Below, one piece after another: positions 60,440 to 64,000 of a DNA stretch of 64,000 bases (position 1 is the first letter of the stretch; the number at the start of each line of letters is the position of its first letter). A program made the position numbers and the translations under genes. The DNA is from Marixanthotalea marina (GTDB lineage Bacteria; Bacteroidota; Bacteroidia; Flavobacteriales; Flavobacteriaceae): the NCBI GenBank assembly GCA_018883545.1, contig JAHLEH010000007.1:62001-126000 (forward strand). The letters run 5' to 3'. The notes below the pieces were generated by a model. That model saw only the letters and a program-made list of their open reading frames with translations, made no database searches and had not been told where the DNA came from.

Positions 60440-62876
60440 AGTCGAATACAAAGTTATAAGTTAAGGCAAATAAAGGGCTGTTCATTATTGTTAGCTCATA
60501 AGAACCTAAAGGGCTATCTAGAAATATACTGGAATTTGCGCCTCTATCGATGCGTTGTGAATAATAACGATTGTATGGGTTCTTTCTGGAATAAAGATTA
60601 TAAACGGTAAAGGTCCAATCGCCAACCCAACGTCTGTTCACTTTTTTACTGTATTTCACTTTCCATGAAAAATCCAGTCGGTGGTATGTTTTTAAACGTG
60701 CATTGTTACGTTCTAAAAATATAGGTACATTAATGCCTTCAATATTATAGTAGGCATTCGCCACTGAGTAGGGGCGGCCACTTTGGGCTGTAAAGTTGAA
60801 ACTCCAAGTGTTGTAAGGATCGCTTTCTATGTTTAGGGTACCGTTAAAAACGTGGGGTCTGTCAAAATCAGATCGGTACCATTTGTTGTTGTTAACCCTG
60901 TCGCTCAGTTTGGCGGCATTTGTTTTTAAAAAACTTCTGGAATAGGTGTAGTTGATCCAGCCATTTACTTTTCCTCTTGGTTTTTTTAAACTAAACTCAA
61001 CACCATAGGCTTTACCATTGGCCTGAACAACATCACGTTCTAAAAACTCTTCCAAAAAGAAATCTGCGCCAGGTTTATAGGTTAAATTGTTTTGAGTGCT
61101 TCTATAATAGCCTTCAACACTTAGTTCTAAGTTGTCGTCGTCTAAATTTTGATAAACCCCAAGACTATAGGTGTCACTCATTTGAGGTTTTATATTTAAA
61201 TCTGATGTTTTCCATCGCGATGTGGGCAATGGCGTAGTGGCATTATAAATGTTCTGTAAATACTGGTTTAAACGGGCATAACTAACTTTAAGGGATGTGC
61301 TTTCCAAAAGTTTAATGTTTGCTCCCAAACGTGGTTCCAGAGCATTATATGACTTGACTTTTTCACCTTTACCAAACTCCGTAACATCAATAATGTCGCC
61401 AGTGTCTTCATTAAATGTTGCTTTTGTGTAAGGGCCAACAAAAGAAAAGTAATTGAAACGTAAACCGCCAGAAAGGGTAATTTGTTCAATAGGGCTCCAT
61501 TCAATATTGGCATAAGGCGATATTTCATAACTCACCTCATTGTCTAAAGTAACGGGGTTGATGCTGTTGCCGTTTCCGGGATCTAGTTTACCTGGCTTAA
61601 TATTATATCGGCTTGCTTGTACACCAGCATAATAATTTAGGTCGTTATTTATTTTTTTTGAATATTCTGAAAATGCACTTAATAAATTAATTTGAGATTC
61701 GTATTCAATTACATTGTCGTTGCTGCTTTCTGGAAATAAGGTTTTTGGGGTGTATCTGCTTGATAATAATACCGTTCTTAAATTAGAATCATCGTTAAAT
61801 GTATGTGTCCAATTTAGTGTATTGTTAAAAGTTTTGAAATCGTATTGATTATTTTTGGCATTAATGTTTTGCACTTGGGAAATTAAATCCAATTGGTAAA
61901 AGTCTTTACTGTAAAAATTGGTAAAAGATATTTGATCTTTATCTGTTGGTAAATACAGTAATTTTATGGTGTGATCGTAAAACCGTGCTTTGGTTTTTTT
62001 GAGACGTTCTGATACTATGGGCAATAAAAAGTCTGTAAAGCTGCCTCTTGTACCAGCATACAATAAAAGTTTGTCTTTAATAATAGGTGTTTCAATGGAA
62101 AGGCGACTAGAAACTAAACCAATGCCACCACTTAATTTTAATTTGTCAACATAAGGGTTTTTTACTTTTACATCCAATACCGAAGTTACCCTATCACCAT
62201 AGCGTGCAGGTATGTTGGCACGGTATAGATCTGATGAAGAAATAGCTTCGGGTGTAAACACGGAAAATAGTCCAAATAGATGCGTAGGGTTAAATACGGG
62301 CGCATAATCATATAATAACAGATTTTGGTCTAAGGAGCCACCACGAACAGATAGGCCGTTGCTCACCTCGCCAGCGTTATTGATTCCGGGCAATAACACC
62401 ATGCCTCTTAATAAATCGACTTCACCCATTGCGGCTGGCATTTTTATAAGTTCTTGAGCTGTCATTTGTACGGCTCCCATTTGTGGGGTTTCCAAGCGTT
62501 CACTTACTTTTTTAGCACTTAAAATAACTGCAGAGAGTTCTTCTTGAGATTCTTCAAGTGTTAAGCGCACTCTTTTGTTTTGGTCAAGTATTACTTCTCT
62601 TTGTACGGTTTTGTAACCAATAAAAGAGGCTTTAACGGAATACGTGTTTTTTGCCAAATTAATTGAAAACTCCCCATTGGCATTTGTAACCCCACCACAA
62701 GCACAGGGACTCAGAACAATTTGAACATTTTCAATAGGCCTATTATCCATCCCATTCAATACCTGAAAAGATAAAGAATATTCTTGGGCAGAAGTTAAGT
62801 GAGAGACCATTAACAAAGTGAACAAAACCAGCCATTTACTTATTTTGTTTGATTTTAAAAGTATTATTCTATCCAT
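60438..62876 (-). CDS. TonB-dependent receptor paired with a DUF4249 lipoprotein
   Basis: An 812-residue receptor: signal peptide (about 1-30), CarboxypepD_reg-like domain (about 33-115; NGMDNRPIENVQIVLSPCAC), plug (about 125-245; MGAVQMTAQELIKMPAAMGE; LLRGMVLLPGINNAGEVSNG; SVRGGSLDQNLLLYDYAPVF) and beta-barrel ending LFALTYNFVFD. The plug resembles those of receptors that pair with DUF4249 proteins rather than SusD. The start overlaps the DUF4249 gene by 13 nt, implying coupled production. Substrate unknown. Confidence 0.92.
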   Translation of the reverse strand: MDRIILLKSNKISKWLVLFTLLMVSHLTSAQEYSLSFQVLNGMDNRPIENVQIVLSPCACGGVTNANGEFSINLAKNTYSVKASFIGYKTVQREVILDQNKRVRLTLEESQEELSAVILSAKKVSERLETPQMGAVQMTAQELIKMPAAMGEVDLLRGMVLLPGINNAGEVSNGLSVRGGSLDQNLLLYDYAPVFNPTHLFGLFSVFTPEAISSSDLYRANIPARYGDRVTSVLDVKVKNPYVDKLKLSGGIGLVSSRLSIETPIIKDKLLLYAGTRGSFTDFLLPIVSERLKKTKARFYDHTIKLLYLPTDKDQISFTNFYSKDFYQLDLISQVQNINAKNNQYDFKTFNNTLNWTHTFNDDSNLRTVLLSSRYTPKTLFPESSNDNVIEYESQINLLSAFSEYSKKINNDLNYYAGVQASRYNIKPGKLDPGNGNSINPVTLDNEVSYEISPYANIEWSPIEQITLSGGLRFNYFSFVGPYTKATFNEDTGDIIDVTEFGKGEKVKSYNALEPRLGANIKLLESTSLKVSYARLNQYLQNIYNATTPLPTSRWKTSDLNIKPQMSDTYSLGVYQNLDDDNLELSVEGYYRSTQNNLTYKPGADFFLEEFLERDVVQANGKAYGVEFSLKKPRGKVNGWINYTYSRSFLKTNAAKLSDRVNNNKWYRSDFDRPHVFNGTLNIESDPYNTWSFNFTAQSGRPYSVANAYYNIEGINVPIFLERNNARLKTYHRLDFSWKVKYSKKVNRRWVGDWTFTVYNLYSRKNPYNRYYSQRIDRGANSSIFLDSPLGSYELTIMNSPLFALTYNFVFD

Positions 62877-63982
62877 CCTTCTGGCTGTATTGAAGTTCTG
62901 TACCTGCTTTCGTTACAAGGAGCGTCGGTATAATGTGGTCCTGGGCCTGATGGCGTAGGTTCCGGATTGGGTCTAATTGGGGTGTCTATGGGGGCTTCTT
63001 CCACCGTTGTGCGATCAACCATTATGGTTTGGGTGAATGCGGAGGCAGCCGTAAACCTTCCCAAAACATATTCGTTGGCATCATTAGGATTGTACATGTT
63101 TCCAATGAGTGCTGCTGGTAAAGGCGCATTAAATCCTCCATTGTTATCAACTAAATCCTTAATGGTTTTATAATAGTCAAATGCTTTTTGGGTTAACGAA
63201 AACTGTTGAATTTCTACTAAAATCTTAGTTTTTCTAGTTAACAAAATAGTTGCTACGGGCAATGATGTAGTAGTGTTTCCATTAGAAAACTCATCTGAGA
63301 AAATATGTATTTTTTTTCCATAGTCTATTTGCCAGCATTCAGAGTCACACCAATAAGTATAATAATCTACTTCAGGATCTTCTCTACATTCATTATTTCT
63401 AAAAACACCTCCATAACAAATTTTACAAATTGATATTTTGTCATAAGCTTTGTAGCGCCAATAATAATTATTGGTTTGGTCCGCTGGATCGTCAAAGGTT
63501 ACTGTTATTTCATGGCCGGGAACGTATTTTTTATAGTCCTCAATATATTCCAATTGCTTATCATATCTCACGCCGATATCTTTCAAAGGTACAGAAGGAT
63601 TGATGATTTCAACTTCCGATAGATAAGTTTTTCCATTAGGTAACTCTACTTCCAAGTGCCACTTTTCTCCAATAGCACCTTTAAAATCTGTGGGAGGTAT
63701 ATACTCGAAAGTTCCTTCTGTTAAATTTACTTTGTTTCCATTTTCATTTACAAAAGAAACAGAAGCACCACTTACAAAAATATTCCGGTAATAATTTGGT
63801 GCAACATTCGATTCGGTTATTGTTACATACGAAGATCGTTCTGTAGTACCAATAAAGCCTTCAATGTAAATCAACCCATCAATAAATTCATATTCTGGGC
63901 TTACAGGGTTTGTGCATGTAAAAAATAAAGTTGAAAAGAGGAAAAGAAATATTCCTTTTAGAAGGTATTGTTTAGTTGGCAT
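62864..63982 (-). CDS. DUF4249 domain lipoprotein
   Basis: A 372-residue exported lipoprotein (lipobox STLFFTCTNP). DUF4249 features: YIEGFIGTTERSSYVTITES, ASVSFVNENGNKVNLTEGTF, EKWHLEVELPNGKTYLSEVE and LVDNNGGFNAPLPAALIGNM. A Cys-rich segment (ISICKICYGGVFRNNEC, then WCDSECW) could form disulfides. The C-terminus is Pro-rich (PIRPNPEPTPSGPGPHYTDA). DUF4249 proteins commonly precede TonB receptors in Bacteroidota and may act as surface lids as SusD does; that role is inferred. The start is 18 nt from the window end. Confidence 0.9.
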   Translation of the reverse strand: MPTKQYLLKGIFLFLFSTLFFTCTNPVSPEYEFIDGLIYIEGFIGTTERSSYVTITESNVAPNYYRNIFVSGASVSFVNENGNKVNLTEGTFEYIPPTDFKGAIGEKWHLEVELPNGKTYLSEVEIINPSVPLKDIGVRYDKQLEYIEDYKKYVPGHEITVTFDDPADQTNNYYWRYKAYDKISICKICYGGVFRNNECREDPEVDYYTYWCDSECWQIDYGKKIHIFSDEFSNGNTTTSLPVATILLTRKTKILVEIQQFSLTQKAFDYYKTIKDLVDNNGGFNAPLPAALIGNMYNPNDANEYVLGRFTAASAFTQTIMVDRTTVEEAPIDTPIRPNPEPTPSGPGPHYTDAPCNESRYRTSIQPEGWIE

Positions 63983-64000
63983 AAAAAATACTAAATCGTT

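Noticed and set aside
1..64000. CRISPR arrays, insertion sequences, prophage, rRNA operons
   Set aside because: No regularly spaced repeats, transposase or phage genes, or rRNA sequences were seen.

Overview
The window is a piece of a chromosome from a member of the Flavobacteriaceae (Bacteroidota), probably a marine, gliding-lineage species. The evidence is AT-rich DNA, TAnnTTTG-type promoters with few Shine-Dalgarno sequences, the gliding lipoprotein gene gldI, CarboxypepD_reg-type TonB-dependent receptors, many Bacteroidota-only families (DUF6146, DUF6787, DUF6122, DUF5683, DUF4249) and two-subunit methylmalonyl-CoA mutase. It is mostly core chromosome: no prophage, transposase, CRISPR array or rRNA operon was seen.

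Layout. 0-4.9 kb: a probable zinc-type TonB receptor with a His/Glu/Asp-rich loop, preceded by a small His-rich membrane protein and two DUF proteins, then a DUF937 protein. 4.9-8.6 kb: serine synthesis (serA-like, serC), a LuxC-type acyl-CoA reductase and a divergent ferredoxin. 8.9-16.3 kb: a sugar or polyol catabolic operon headed by a 1172-residue ThuA/PVC-propeller/HEAT/LamG-like/azurin lipoprotein, then an MFS carrier, a TIM-barrel epimerase and a Gfo/Idh/MocA oxidoreductase. 16.4-25.8 kb: CDF-like membrane protein, outer-membrane-type protein, ychF, an EamA carrier and topoisomerase IV (parE, a 48-residue ORF, parC). 25.8-30.0 kb: a tight minus-strand operon nrnA-gldI-cyclophilin/FKBP-lgt-DUF192. 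30.1-32.6 kb: ndk, two cold-shock genes, dciA-like gene and recF. 32.7-39.3 kb: TPR protein, ribH, two small paralogous membrane proteins, mutL, two rhomboids and an exonuclease-phosphatase. 39.3-45.0 kb: the parA-parB-DUF5683-dapB-lepB-wbqC-DUF6122 block. 45.1-46.4 kb: a decayed patch with an M16 peptidase remnant and an lpxD copy carrying an in-frame amber codon. 46.4-54.8 kb: LETM1-related protein, two alpha/beta hydrolases, a VOC protein, both methylmalonyl-CoA mutase subunits, an ftsB/divIC-like gene and udk. 54.8-58.7 kb: a sugar-oxidation cluster (cytochrome c, PQQ-type dehydrogenase, TonB receptor). 59.0-64.0 kb: tRNA-Pro with a duplicated 3' end, trxB, and a TonB receptor/DUF4249 pair.

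The most unusual signal is a set of short palindromic repeats scattered between genes (5.85 kb, 14.9-15.1 kb, 16.3 kb, 40.3 kb). Two of these families also occur inside the coding sequence of the small methylmalonyl-CoA mutase subunit, both in frame and without stops, so they add the peptides VIPAKSGIH and LLRVIFEENSTEK to the enzyme. This resembles, at small scale, the Rickettsia palindromic elements that enter genes. Other items worth attention are the lpxD nonsense mutation, the tRNA-Pro 3' duplication, the azurin-terminated PVC dehydrogenase and the possible PQQ-uptake role of the TonB receptor beside the PQQ-type dehydrogenase.
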